From Desulfovibrio inopinatus DSM 10711 (lineage in GTDB: Bacteria; Desulfobacterota; Desulfovibrionia; Desulfovibrionales; Desulfovibrionaceae), in contig NZ_KE386884.1 of the NCBI RefSeq assembly GCF_000429305.1, positions 1-44,126 on the forward strand: a stretch of 44,126 nt of DNA, given 5' to 3'. Shown here piece by piece: positions 6,312 to 14,967 of this stretch; the stretch's first letter is position 1; each line of letters starts with the position of its first letter. The notes under the pieces were generated by a model, which did not search any database, was not told the origin of the DNA, and saw only the letters and a list, made by a program, of their open reading frames with translations. Position numbers and translations under genes: made by a program.

Positions 6312-9224
6312 ATGTCCGTCGACCTTGCATCTACGTTTGTGCAACAGGCTCTTCAGGACCCCTCTCTCTGGAAAGAAATTGAGCAAGCCCCGAGCGCCGC
6401 ACATGTGACACAAATTGCTAACAATAAAGGCTTCCAGTTCAATGAGCATCACCTGAAGTTGGCCATGGACTATGCCGAGAAGCACCTCGCCAAGGGACAC
6501 GCGCAAGAAAAAGGAGTGCCCGCGCAAACGAAAAGCCTCCTGGACGCTGCCCACACGGGCTTCCAGACCTTCGAGGCATTTGCAGAGCCCTACAATCCTG
6601 GAATTGGCGTAGCGGCGGCAATGGATGGTATCCACCAGATAAAAATCGACCAGGCGCAAAAACAGCGCGCCATAGCCATTGCCCAGGCCATGGCCCAGCA
6701 AAATGGCATCGTGCACAAGCAGGCAACATACATACACGACGAGATAAAGCAGCTTGAACAAAACGGCATGAGCGGCGACCAGGCTGCCAAGTACGAGATG
6801 TACCGGCAGGTGGCGCTCACTGGAATAATGAAAAGGCTCAAGGATGGCGACGCATCCATCGTCCCTTCCGGCCAAGATGCGGCCATATATCCCGAGAGCC
6901 TGGAACACCCTGGCAATACAGCCACCTCGATTCTGCGTGATATCGCCTTAAATATCCTCGGTCATCAGTTCTTCCCTGGCATGGACGCAGCCAAAGCTGT
7001 TGCGACCATGCAAGAGCTGGCGTCCAACTCCACCGTGCTTTCCAAGGGGTACACGGACATGATTGGCGCGTTGAAAGCGGGCGGCGTCTCCACGAAAGAT
7101 GCGCCTCAGAAAGTGAGCAACATGCTGGCTGATTTGAAGAGCATGGGCTTCTCCCGGACAAACTGCGCGTTGGTGTTGGAGTCTGTCGCCTCCATGGCCA
7201 AAGCCAAGGGGTTGCCCGCCAAATCCGTCGAGTACCTGGTGGGCCAAATGCCCAACATAGCCAACGGTTTTTTCCAGACTGTGAAGGGCTCGCCCTCCCC
7301 GGCCGACTACCTCAAGGCTTGTGGCTACATCCAGATGTATGTCGCCACCTTGGGGCAAGAGATCACCGGCGGCAAGGACATGACAACGAACAAGCTCCAG
7401 ACAATGATGACCAATCTGGGCACCCAACTCTTCGGCCTTGTGAGCACGGGCAGCAGCTACCCACAGGCTATGGGCAAACTTTATCGCGAGGCGAGCCTCG
7501 CCGGACAGGACGGCAGCCTGACACAGGCGATCCTCGGCGCTTTCACCGCGAAAGGTCTTTCCACTCATCAGGCCAAGACAACCCTCGTCAGCCTGAGCAG
7601 CAAATTGCAAAGCTGGGCCTACTCCAAGGTCGACAGCTACAAAATCCTCAACGCCATAGCTCAACTGGCCAAGAGCAAGGACCTCTCAGTCAACAGTCTG
7701 AAAATGTACATGGACAGCGTTGGAGAGTTGACCCAGGAACTCTTCTCCGCCATCCCGGGTAAAGCTTCGCCCGCGGACTACGCCAAGGTCACCGATCAGC
7801 TGGTCAGCTACATCCAGGTCTCCAGCAAGTTCCTGCAGGATGGCCAAACCATCGACCAGCACGTCATGGACCAGCTCTCCAACAACTTATTCAATGGCGT
7901 GACCAAGCTTCAAAGCACTTACGGCGTCTCTACAAGCCAAGCCTATGCCATGTACTGTAGCCGAGTCGCGCTTGAACAGGCTTTTTCCGATGGCGGCCAG
8001 AAATCCCCTGCTGCGGACAAGGCCTTTGGTGATGAGTACGCAGCGCTGATAAAGCAGGGCAAGACGCCAGATCAGGCCGCCCAGGTTCTATCCTTGTGCG
8101 CTGGCTACGTCTCGGCCAAAGCCACACAGAGCGTTGCGCCCTCCCAGGCCTTGCAGGAGTACTTCCAGGGGATAACGGCCTACGCCAAAACCTACGGATT
8201 CGCCAAAGCCACGCAGATAATGACCTACCAAGGCATGTACGAGACTGCGCAGCACAGCTCAAATCTGAAAGACGATCAACTCTCCCCACAACAGGACATG
8301 GATACGGACGACATCACTGCGGGGCATCAGTTTGAAGACGCTCTAGCCAAGGCTGTGTACCAGGGCGCAGACCCTGTAGACGCAGCCAGGTCACTCTACG
8401 CAGAAGCCAAGGATCTGGCCGATTCGGTAAATCAGGGCCTCGCCAGCGTCGGGACGACAGTCTACAAGGCGGCTAACGACGGTTACACTTCCAAAACGGA
8501 GGTAGAAAATGACGTCGCCAATGCAAAAAAATACTATTTGAGCTGTGTGAAGCGCAATCTGGCTGAAGGCATGCCACCTGTCGCAGCCATAGCCGAAGCG
8601 GGAATAGAGGCCAAGGCCAATGCTCTAGCTCGAATATGGGGAAAACCACAGGGCTACTACGCGCCTTTCAGGGAAAATTTTGAAAAGTATCTCAAACAAG
8701 GCATGTCCCCCATGAGCGCCCTGGTCACGGCATACAAAGAATTCGTCAAAACATACGGTAAGAACGAGAGTTCTGGGGGAGAAATCTATAAGTATCTTGC
8801 CGAACAGTTTAATGATTATACAAAAAGTGCCGTCATCAACGCCAGCAAGAGCATAAACTGGGCGAGTACATCAGCACACGCCTTCTGGCCGCTCTTTAAA
8901 ATGGCTGGCAAGACTGAATTGAAAAAGGGCCTCAAGTCCGTATTGACGGACCTTTATCAGGAGGCGCGTTACGGCTCAGTCCAGGACTCGGCCCGGATGA
9001 ACGCAAACGAAGGTCTGGATGCCGTATTCAATGACGCCGAAGGGCTCGGCGATCTGACCAGCGAAACACCACTTACGGATTTGCTGGGCGGTGCTGACGT
9101 TGTCTCCGATGTCCTCGCCGATTCCTGGGCAGGCATAGGCATAGATGTCGGCGTTGAAATCGCCTCCGAAGGGGCTATGGACATAATTGGGGAAGTGATT
9201 CTTGGCATCTTCGCCTGTTGCTGA
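6312..9224 (+). CDS. Large helical protein with Nif11-like N-terminal domain, possible secretion substrate
   Basis: A strong AAGGAG lies just before the ATG. The first 60 residues fit the Nif11 pattern: an MS start, FVQQALQDPSLWKEI, then an NNKGFQFNEHHL segment like the family's 'GF.F...eL'. Nif11 modules are best known as leaders of modified peptides exported by peptidase-ABC systems. Here the module heads a 970-residue soluble-looking protein rich in A, K, Q and S, with no signal peptide. Residues about 293-400 and 450-557 are a tandem duplication at an offset of 157 residues, both carrying a PADY motif (Y333, Y490). The last 60 residues change to acidic/hydrophobic (DVGVEIASEGAMDIIGEV) and end in Cys-Cys. 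It begins 233 bases after the HlyD gene and is GC-richer than it. Being the exported substrate is an inference from position and the Nif11-like domain. Confidence 0.7.
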   Translation: MSVDLASTFVQQALQDPSLWKEIEQAPSAAHVTQIANNKGFQFNEHHLKLAMDYAEKHLAKGHAQEKGVPAQTKSLLDAAHTGFQTFEAFAEPYNPGIGVAAAMDGIHQIKIDQAQKQRAIAIAQAMAQQNGIVHKQATYIHDEIKQLEQNGMSGDQAAKYEMYRQVALTGIMKRLKDGDASIVPSGQDAAIYPESLEHPGNTATSILRDIALNILGHQFFPGMDAAKAVATMQELASNSTVLSKGYTDMIGALKAGGVSTKDAPQKVSNMLADLKSMGFSRTNCALVLESVASMAKAKGLPAKSVEYLVGQMPNIANGFFQTVKGSPSPADYLKACGYIQMYVATLGQEITGGKDMTTNKLQTMMTNLGTQLFGLVSTGSSYPQAMGKLYREASLAGQDGSLTQAILGAFTAKGLSTHQAKTTLVSLSSKLQSWAYSKVDSYKILNAIAQLAKSKDLSVNSLKMYMDSVGELTQELFSAIPGKASPADYAKVTDQLVSYIQVSSKFLQDGQTIDQHVMDQLSNNLFNGVTKLQSTYGVSTSQAYAMYCSRVALEQAFSDGGQKSPAADKAFGDEYAALIKQGKTPDQAAQVLSLCAGYVSAKATQSVAPSQALQEYFQGITAYAKTYGFAKATQIMTYQGMYETAQHSSNLKDDQLSPQQDMDTDDITAGHQFEDALAKAVYQGADPVDAARSLYAEAKDLADSVNQGLASVGTTVYKAANDGYTSKTEVENDVANAKKYYLSCVKRNLAEGMPPVAAIAEAGIEAKANALARIWGKPQGYYAPFRENFEKYLKQGMSPMSALVTAYKEFVKTYGKNESSGGEIYKYLAEQFNDYTKSAVINASKSINWASTSAHAFWPLFKMAGKTELKKGLKSVLTDLYQEARYGSVQDSARMNANEGLDAVFNDAEGLGDLTSETPLTDLLGGADVVSDVLADSWAGIGIDVGVEIASEGAMDIIGEVILGIFACC
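7188..7975 (+). repeat. Intragenic tandem repeat of about 157 codons
   Basis: Two divergent copies lie within the Nif11-like gene, about 7188-7510 and 7659-7975, exactly 471 bases apart. Matching landmarks include MAKAKGL / LAKSKDL and SPSPADY / KASPADY, followed by similar helix patterns up to YREASLAG / SRVALEQ. Similarity is seen at protein level, so the duplication is old. Confidence 0.6.
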
Positions 9225-9312
9225 GACCATCTGAATGTTGTCCGCGTGGCAGGCTTACGCCACGTACGGTGCTCTCTGGCCCACTACACCGAAAATGAAG
9301 TAGGAGGAATCC

Positions 9313-9783
9313 ATGGACTCAAAGCACATTGTCGGCAAAATCGTAGGCGCGGCATACGTGACCAATGACCTGGATGAGGCTAAGAACTTCTATGCGAACG
9401 TTTTTGGCTGGAGCTACCGACCCGCTTCCACGCCATTTGACAACCAGGCATTTCTGGCGCTGAAGGATGACGCAGTCGTCGCCAGCATGGGGGATTACCC
9501 CGCGGACCGCCATCCAGACTCGAAACCTGGCTGGCGGATCATCATCGCCGTGGAAGATGTGGAAGCCGCTATTCAGGCAGCTGTCGAGTCGGGTGGCAAG
9601 ATCATTCTCTCGCCCAGCGACAAGCGCGCAAATGGTGTGGGCATGGTCCAGGATGCTGATGGAGCCATGCTAGGACTGGTTCCGTTGGAGGCCGTCTCGA
9701 AGTTCAAGTTTAATCAACAGCGTATGGAGGATGACAACCAAGTTGTCGAAAGACTCAGGCGTCTTTCCCATGTGATAGGATGA
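9313..9783 (+). CDS. VOC (glyoxalase/bleomycin-resistance) family protein
   Basis: This 156-residue protein has the vicinal-oxygen-chelate pattern. It starts with a beta strand (VGAAYVTNDLDEAKNFYANVFGW), which is the classic 'DldrAiaFYe.vfGW' module. It ends with a second half (WRIIIAVEDVEAAIQAAVESGGKI, then DADGAMLGLVPLE). AGGAGG lies just before the ATG. Members act as metal-dependent lyases, dioxygenases or drug-binding proteins; the substrate cannot be told from sequence. A hairpin (9244-9263, CGTGGC/GCCACG arms) separates it from the upstream large gene. No functional link to the secretion genes is apparent. Confidence 0.88.
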   Translation: MDSKHIVGKIVGAAYVTNDLDEAKNFYANVFGWSYRPASTPFDNQAFLALKDDAVVASMGDYPADRHPDSKPGWRIIIAVEDVEAAIQAAVESGGKIILSPSDKRANGVGMVQDADGAMLGLVPLEAVSKFKFNQQRMEDDNQVVERLRRLSHVIG

Positions 9784-9952
9784 TTGTATTCGGGAGACAG
9801 CTCAGCAGCATTGGCAAGGTGGATTTGTTCATAAATCCTCCTCTGAAGCCCCTTCCAATACAGGCCAAATCAGCGACAGCGACGAAGAGGTGGGCCTACC
9901 TTTTACATACACATCCTTTTGTCCTTGACGAAAACTGCGTAGAGGCCAGGGT

Positions 9953-10048
9953 CAATGTCCTGCGTACTGTTTGTACGCGGATGGCATCAACCACGTTCAA
10001 AGACACGAACTCCTTGGTCAACAGTTCAAGAGCCCTACTCGCGTAACG
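9953..10048 (-). pseudogene. IS630-family transposase remnant
   Basis: Read on the minus strand, about 32 codons (RYASRALELLTKEF, then VVDAIRVQTVRRTL) resemble the helix-turn-helix linker of IS630 transposases, whose usual pattern is 'RWTLRLLAeklVEL.iVdsISheTVRRtLKKn'. No DDE catalytic domain or terminal repeats remain. It is a short degraded relic just before the IS3 relic. The assignment rests on this one motif. Confidence 0.5.
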
Positions 10049-10137
10049 GTGCAAGAGAAGTGGTTCGGTAATCCCCCCCCCAAAATAGTGGTCCTCAGAA
10101 GTAGAATTTTCTCGTAAACTTAAGCGAGAAGATTCGC

Positions 10138-10345
10138 ATGAAAAAGCACGTTTCACGGACAGCCAGATTTTGAATATTTTGAAGCAGGTCGAGAACGGAA
10201 TTACCGTTTCTGGGTTGTGCCGTGAGTACGGCATAAGCAATGCGACTTTTTACAAATGGCGAGCCAATATGAGGGATGGATGTTTCCTTGGTGGCTTGAA
10301 TGAAAGAACTGGAAGCGGTTTTCCAATAAAAGTTGTACATACTAT
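10138..10345 (+). pseudogene. IS3-family transposase OrfA remnant with frameshifts
   Basis: The stretch KARFTDSQILNILKQVENG, then CREYGISNATFYKWRA, is the helix-turn-helix of IS3-family OrfA proteins. The ATG at 10138 is out of frame with it by one base, within a run of five A's where six would restore the frame. After FYKWRA the frame is lost again: the expected GMDVSLVA and MKELEA segments appear in another frame with a stop between them. No OrfB follows. A run of nine C's (10073-10081) lies just upstream. It is a dead insertion-sequence fragment. Confidence 0.72.
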
Positions 10346-10496
10346 CAAAAGTATATCTGATTCCTATTTTCAGAAAATATAGAGTTCAAATCATCTTGAC
10401 AACTCAAGTCGCAGTTCTTCTAACATTGTATTATTCAGCAAATAAAGCACGTATCTCTATGAATCCACAAACATCTCCATCTCATACCCAGTAATC

Positions 10497-10524
10497 AAAA
10501 AAAGACCCAACATCACTGTTGGGC
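10497..10524 (-). terminator. Rho-independent terminator of the choline-sulfate operon
   Basis: On the minus strand the 7-bp stem CCCAACA/TGTTGGG (10506-10512 and 10517-10523) with a four-base loop is followed by a run of T's (10497-10503 read in reverse). It lies about 35 bases after the stop of the binding-protein gene. Confidence 0.88.
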
Positions 10525-10558
10525 CTTGTATTCATATTAAAGAAAGGTGAATGCTGCT

Positions 10559-11482
10559 TTATTTCTGCTTCTCTTTTATTTTCTCCATGGCATCGGTTCC
10601 GTCAGCGGCTTGCACGCCATCAAGCCAGGTTGCTATCGTATCGTTGTGCGTAGCGATCCAGTCTGCGGCAACCTTATCAGCCGGAATTTTCCGGTTAGCA
10701 TAGTCCATAATCCACTGACTCTGTGTTTTGGCGTCGACCTTCATATTTTTCAAAAAGCGATAGACTTGCGGATGACGGTCTTTCAAGTCAACACTGACAA
10801 CCGTATAAACTTTGGAATCACTCGCAAATTTTTCGGTTCCAGGCACACCGTCAAGATAAACCATATCAAGTGTCACATTCATCCAATGAGGTTTCCAGCA
10901 ACCGAAAACAACCCATTCATGATCTTTCATCATGCTCTTCACTTGGGTGAGCATGGCAGCAACTGTGGCCCCGGTTTGTTTCCAATCACCGAGTCCGGCC
11001 ACGTTGTTGGCGATAATTTCGCCCATATTCGTATTCATTCCCGAACCGGCTTCAATATTATACACGGTATGTTTGAATTGATCGGCATGCTTGTTGAGAT
11101 CAGCGAATGTCTTGACGCCTGCTTCGGACACATATCGCGGTACACACAGACTGATTCTGGCTGTATCAAGGTTGGTTTGCGCGACTTCTACAGCTTTTTT
11201 TTCAAGAAGCGGATCAAGCATCGGATTTTGTTGTGGTATCCATCCCCCGAGAAACGCATCCACTTCGTCCGACACAAGCCCTTTGTAAATAATGGGAGGT
11301 CCAATTTCCAATTTCTGCATGGGATAACCAAGAGCGTCCAGTATCTGGTGAACAACTTCGGTTTTCACTTCTACTCCTGGCCACGGAGGAACCCCAAAAC
11401 GCACTTTTTCCAATGCAAGCGCTGGTGTGGCAACAACGAGCAGCAAGGCCGACACGATCAGATACATGGTTAACTTCTTCAT
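10559..11482 (-). CDS. Glycine betaine/choline-type ABC transporter substrate-binding protein (ProX/OpuAC-like)
   Basis: The protein begins MKKLTMYLIV and has a clear signal peptide cut after ALA (ATPALALEK). GGGAG precedes this ATG; a further in-frame ATG nine codons upstream is less likely. The mature part is an OpuAC-type solute-binding domain (VRFGVPPWPGVEVKTEVV, then DAFLGGWIPQQNPML and VFGCWKPHWMN). Tryptophans such as those in PPWPG, GGWIP and CWKPHW are in positions that form aromatic boxes around quaternary amines in this family. No permease or ATPase gene is adjacent. It is the last gene of an operon with choline sulfatase and its maturase, so its ligand is probably choline, betaine or choline-O-sulfate; this is inference. 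Confidence 0.88.
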   Translation of the reverse strand: MKKLTMYLIVSALLLVVATPALALEKVRFGVPPWPGVEVKTEVVHQILDALGYPMQKLEIGPPIIYKGLVSDEVDAFLGGWIPQQNPMLDPLLEKKAVEVAQTNLDTARISLCVPRYVSEAGVKTFADLNKHADQFKHTVYNIEAGSGMNTNMGEIIANNVAGLGDWKQTGATVAAMLTQVKSMMKDHEWVVFGCWKPHWMNVTLDMVYLDGVPGTEKFASDSKVYTVVSVDLKDRHPQVYRFLKNMKVDAKTQSQWIMDYANRKIPADKVAADWIATHNDTIATWLDGVQAADGTDAMEKIKEKQK

Positions 11483-11539
11483 ACATTCTCCCTTGTTATA
11501 GTTCGTCATGCCGGGCCGAAAAGCGAAGTCCGAATCTCT

Positions 11540-12646
11540 TCAATAAATAGAGAGTGACTCCAATCGCTCTTTCGCCGTTTCAAAAAACATGCTCCAGCCG
11601 TCACACAACCAGCTTGGAGCTTCACCGCCTGCCCCGGCACGAAACTTCGGGCAATCTCCCATGCACAAACGATAATATGTACAGGCAACGCACTGTTCGG
11701 GAAGCGAATTTTTCCGCGAGACAAAATCCTGATAACGAGAACTTTGCACAATGCTTTCAAATGCATCGTCAAACAGATTGCCTAAGAGGTATTGTTCTCC
11801 GACAAAAAAGTCGCAGGGATACACGTCTCCATTATATTCAACAACGAGATACTGATCACATTGGTGGCAAAGACGACATTCCGTGTTGGCGATCCCCGCC
11901 ATTTTTGCAATGAGAGAATCGAAATTACGAATTGACACGTATCTGCGGTGTGATGTGTACCAAAATTCAAAAATTGATAAGAGAAATGTTCCCCATTGTT
12001 TTCCGCTTATAGTAAATGAACATGAATTCCCCAAATTGTCAAATTCAACACACGGTATGAACTGAATATGGTGAATCCCCAGTTCGAGAAGATGACGGTA
12101 CACGCGAAGAGGGGAATCTACATTTGCGGTAGAGACAAGAACAGTGCCATTGAGCGGAACACCATGGCTCTGCAACGTTCGTATTCCATGAACAACTTTG
12201 GTGTAACTTTCACGGCGAGATGCCGTCCTCCGATATACATCGTGGAGATCGGCGGGCCCATCAAGACTACACCCAACAAGAAAACGATATTGAGCGATAA
12301 GTGTTGCCAAATCCGATTGTACCAATGTCGCATTTGTTTGCAGCGCGTTTGCAATCTGTGCGCCGCGAGGAGCAAGCTTTTTCTGTTCGTCAATGACCCG
12401 ACGAAAAAAGGATGTCCCCATGAGGGTCGGCTCACCACCTTGCCAGATCATGGAGTATACCGGCTGCGACGTTGCAAAGTACCTCTTGAGGAGGGTACGC
12501 AATGTTTCGTCGTTCATGCGATGTTTCCCGTCGCTCGGGTACAGCGCCCTCTTCTCAAGATAAAAACAGTATTCACACCGCAGATTGCAATCCGCAGACG
12601 TAGGCTTTATGAGCAGTGCAAACGGTTTCATGGGAGTGCGGGACAT
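11540..12646 (-). CDS. Anaerobic sulfatase-maturating enzyme (radical SAM, SPASM)
   Basis: This 368-residue radical-SAM enzyme has the cluster motif CNLRCEYC (C20, C24, C27) and a following FYLEK segment typical of anaerobic sulfatase-maturating enzymes. The downstream landmarks MIWQGGEPTLMG and FIPCVE also fit that family. Its C-terminal SPASM region has further cysteines (CRLCHQCDQY, YPCDFF, CVACTYYRLCMGDCPK) for two extra Fe-S clusters. It would convert the active-site cysteine of the adjacent sulfatase to formylglycine without O2. It lies 22 bases after the choline-sulfatase gene. No clear Shine-Dalgarno is visible at the chosen ATG; an ATG five codons later is possible. Confidence 0.93.
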   Translation of the reverse strand: MSRTPMKPFALLIKPTSADCNLRCEYCFYLEKRALYPSDGKHRMNDETLRTLLKRYFATSQPVYSMIWQGGEPTLMGTSFFRRVIDEQKKLAPRGAQIANALQTNATLVQSDLATLIAQYRFLVGCSLDGPADLHDVYRRTASRRESYTKVVHGIRTLQSHGVPLNGTVLVSTANVDSPLRVYRHLLELGIHHIQFIPCVEFDNLGNSCSFTISGKQWGTFLLSIFEFWYTSHRRYVSIRNFDSLIAKMAGIANTECRLCHQCDQYLVVEYNGDVYPCDFFVGEQYLLGNLFDDAFESIVQSSRYQDFVSRKNSLPEQCVACTYYRLCMGDCPKFRAGAGGEAPSWLCDGWSMFFETAKERLESLSIY

Positions 12647-12668
12647 AATTTTTTTCGCAGCACCAATC

Positions 12669-14210
12669 TCAACCGCCTACCCTGCTCTTGATTCTTGAAC
12701 CCGCTTCGACGTCATTGAGGTCCAGATGGTTGCGCATGTATTGATTGGCGGCATTGCACGGTGGATGGTAGTCCCATGCGGTATGTCGGCCCGTCATGTG
12801 TGATGCGAAAACAAGACGACGCCGTTTTTGGCTGGCATGAACACGCCTGTCGAGCGCTTCCATATTAACATGGTTGTTCACCATGTCGTGAAACCGTCGG
12901 ACAATCTCTGCATATTCCGGGTGTTGAGCGAGGTTCTTCAACTCTTCCGGATCGTTTTTCAAATCAAAAAGCTGAGGAGGATCGGCGGGGCACGCAATAA
13001 ACTTATACCGTTCGTCACGAATCATCACGATCGGTGCAACAGCCCCTTCCCCGAGGTATTCTGCAATAACCGGCTTTTTCGTTGAATCGGTGTTGTGACG
13101 AAGCAGGGGCACCAGGCTTTGTCCATCCATTGCATCTGCCTGGACGTGATGTTGCGAGACATTGGCCAACTCAAGCAGTGTTGGCAGCACGTCAACGAGG
13201 GAAACAGGAGTATCGTTACGTCCTTCCGGAAAGCGCCCTGGAGCATTCACGACAAACGGGACACGAGCGGAACCCTCAAGCAGTGACATCTTATACCATA
13301 GCCCGCGTTCTCCAAGCATATCCCCATGATCCGCTGTAAGAATCACCACCGTGTTCTGACGCATCCCCGTATCATCAAGAGCCTTGAATATCTGACCAAT
13401 TTTATCGTCTAAATAACTGATTTGTCCGTAATAAGCGTGTCGTGCATTGCGAATCGCCTCCTGCGACATTTCATCTTCATCCATAGCGTATGCACGACGA
13501 AGACGTTGGCTATGGGGATCACACTGTTCATAGGGAATATGGCCTACTCGCGGCATGTCGATAGCATCGTGATCATACCGATCCCAATATGCCTTGGGAC
13601 AGATATACGGATCATGCGGATTTGTGAACGAAACAACCATACAGAACGGACGATTATCGCCGTCGCGAGCCATATCATAAATATGGCGTTGGGCTTTGAA
13701 ACCGACCTCATCGTCAAAATCGATTTGGTTGGCGCGTTCATTGTGCCCTGCCTCTGTCACACTCTCCATATTGTGATACCACCAATCAAATCGATGACCG
13801 GGCCTCTCCCAGTCCGGTGTCCACCCATGATCGGCAGGATAAATATCTGTCGTCAGACGTTCTTCAAAACCATGCAGCTGATCTCCACCGACAAAATGCA
13901 TTTTCCCACATAATGTCGTGCGATACCCTTCGGCTCGTAAATAATGCGCGAATGTCGGAATATCACCAGGAAATTCGGCACCATTATCAAATGCACCAAT
14001 ACGTGAAGGATATTGTCCCGACATCATAGAAAAGCGAGAAGGTGCGCACAGAGGACTGTTACAATAGGCGCTCGTAAAAACAACACCATCTTCAGCCAAT
14101 GCATCCATATATGGTGTTTTGGTGACATGATTTCCATAAAATGAAAGTGCAGAAGCCGCCAGTTGGTCACATTGTAGGAGAAGTATATTAGGGCGCTGTT
14201 GAGACATCAT
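12669..14210 (-). CDS. betC: Choline-sulfatase
   Basis: The alkaline-phosphatase-fold sulfatase starts MMSQQRPNILLLQCDQ. The core motif LCAPSR has a cysteine (C55) as formylglycine precursor, so it needs the neighbouring radical-SAM maturase. Other landmarks are TPYMDALAEDGVVF, TTLCGKMHFVG, and a metal-binding TADHGDMLGERG. The C-terminal tail (YMRNHLDLNDVE) is typical of choline sulfatases, which hydrolyse choline-O-sulfate to choline and sulfate. An in-frame ATG 14 codons upstream would overlap the IclR gene; the start at 14210 has AGAGAG just before it. In a sulfate reducer both products could be useful, but no choline-degrading genes are in view. Confidence 0.9.
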   Translation of the reverse strand: MMSQQRPNILLLQCDQLAASALSFYGNHVTKTPYMDALAEDGVVFTSAYCNSPLCAPSRFSMMSGQYPSRIGAFDNGAEFPGDIPTFAHYLRAEGYRTTLCGKMHFVGGDQLHGFEERLTTDIYPADHGWTPDWERPGHRFDWWYHNMESVTEAGHNERANQIDFDDEVGFKAQRHIYDMARDGDNRPFCMVVSFTNPHDPYICPKAYWDRYDHDAIDMPRVGHIPYEQCDPHSQRLRRAYAMDEDEMSQEAIRNARHAYYGQISYLDDKIGQIFKALDDTGMRQNTVVILTADHGDMLGERGLWYKMSLLEGSARVPFVVNAPGRFPEGRNDTPVSLVDVLPTLLELANVSQHHVQADAMDGQSLVPLLRHNTDSTKKPVIAEYLGEGAVAPIVMIRDERYKFIACPADPPQLFDLKNDPEELKNLAQHPEYAEIVRRFHDMVNNHVNMEALDRRVHASQKRRRLVFASHMTGRHTAWDYHPPCNAANQYMRNHLDLNDVEAGSRIKSRVGG

Positions 14211-14223
14211 AAACTCTCTCTCT

Positions 14224-14967
14224 TCAGTTTTGCATCGACATATAACGTTCAATACGTTGTTTCATTTCAAGCATGGCGCTCACAATCTGGTCAACAAGTG
14301 TCGTTCCAGCGACACGAGCTTCAAGAATACCCAACCCAAGAACCATGGTGACACGGTCGTGCTCCAGAAGAGGAACAGCCATTCTGTACACGCCGGAGTA
14401 GAACAGTCCTGCATCGATCTGGATGCCTGCTTCCAGAGCTTGATGGATCATTGCAAGCACATCTGCTGCATTCAAATTGGCATGATGTTGTTCACATTCT
14501 GACTGTACAAAGGTTTCGTCTGTGAGCACGTCATGCTGAAAGAAAAAGAGTGATCCAATGACAGGAAGTTGCAGAGGAACACTTTTTCCAGCAGGCCATA
14601 ATGAGGGAGATTGTGGCGAGGATATGCTTTCGAGACACAACATAAACTCCCCAGAACAGATAAAGAGATTCACCGAGGCTGCAAATCGTTCTTGCAATTC
14701 AGCCATGCACTGCCGAATCAAGTACATGGGACCATGTTTGGCAGCGACGGTCTTCCCCCAAAAATACGCTTTCATGCCAATCACATAGCGCCCATCGTGA
14801 TTTTTACAGAGCACCTCGTGCTGCATCAGCTCTTTCAAAATCTTGTTGACCGTCGTCGGACTCGGATTCCCGAGCAGACGCTGTACCTCGGAAAACCGAA
14901 GCCCTTGTGGACTTTTACTGATTTCATCCATCACGAGTAACGCGCGAGAAAGTATTGACGGAGACAT
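14224..14967 (-). CDS. IclR-family transcriptional regulator
   Basis: The 247-residue protein has an N-terminal winged helix (SRALLVMDEISKSPQGLRFSEV, then NPSPTTVNKILKELMQHEVL) and an IclR effector domain (LQERFAASVNLFICSGEFMLCLESI, then GSLFFFQHDVL). Such proteins repress or activate catabolic operons in response to a small ligand. It is the first gene of the operon with choline sulfatase, only 13 bases before that gene, so it probably controls the operon in response to choline or choline sulfate. The region just upstream (14975-14991) has the imperfect palindrome CTAC-TCATATAT-GTAG, a possible binding site. Confidence 0.9.
   Translation of the reverse strand: MSPSILSRALLVMDEISKSPQGLRFSEVQRLLGNPSPTTVNKILKELMQHEVLCKNHDGRYVIGMKAYFWGKTVAAKHGPMYLIRQCMAELQERFAASVNLFICSGEFMLCLESISSPQSPSLWPAGKSVPLQLPVIGSLFFFQHDVLTDETFVQSECEQHHANLNAADVLAMIHQALEAGIQIDAGLFYSGVYRMAVPLLEHDRVTMVLGLGILEARVAGTTLVDQIVSAMLEMKQRIERYMSMQN

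Noticed and set aside
6291-8335. Several long open frames on the minus strand and other frames across the Nif11-like gene
   Set aside because: Shadows caused by the GC-rich, stop-poor composition of the real gene; their translations are low-complexity and lack start signals.
390-9224. Standard NHLM (nitrile-hydratase-leader) bacteriocin export cluster
   Set aside because: The ABC-ABC-HlyD trio and Nif11-like protein fit in outline, but the ABC proteins look LapB-like, the peptidase residues are missing and the putative substrate is far too long; no modifying enzyme is present.
9780-10046. 88-codon plus-strand open frame after the VOC gene
   Set aside because: It runs opposite the IS630-like relic and shows no family pattern.
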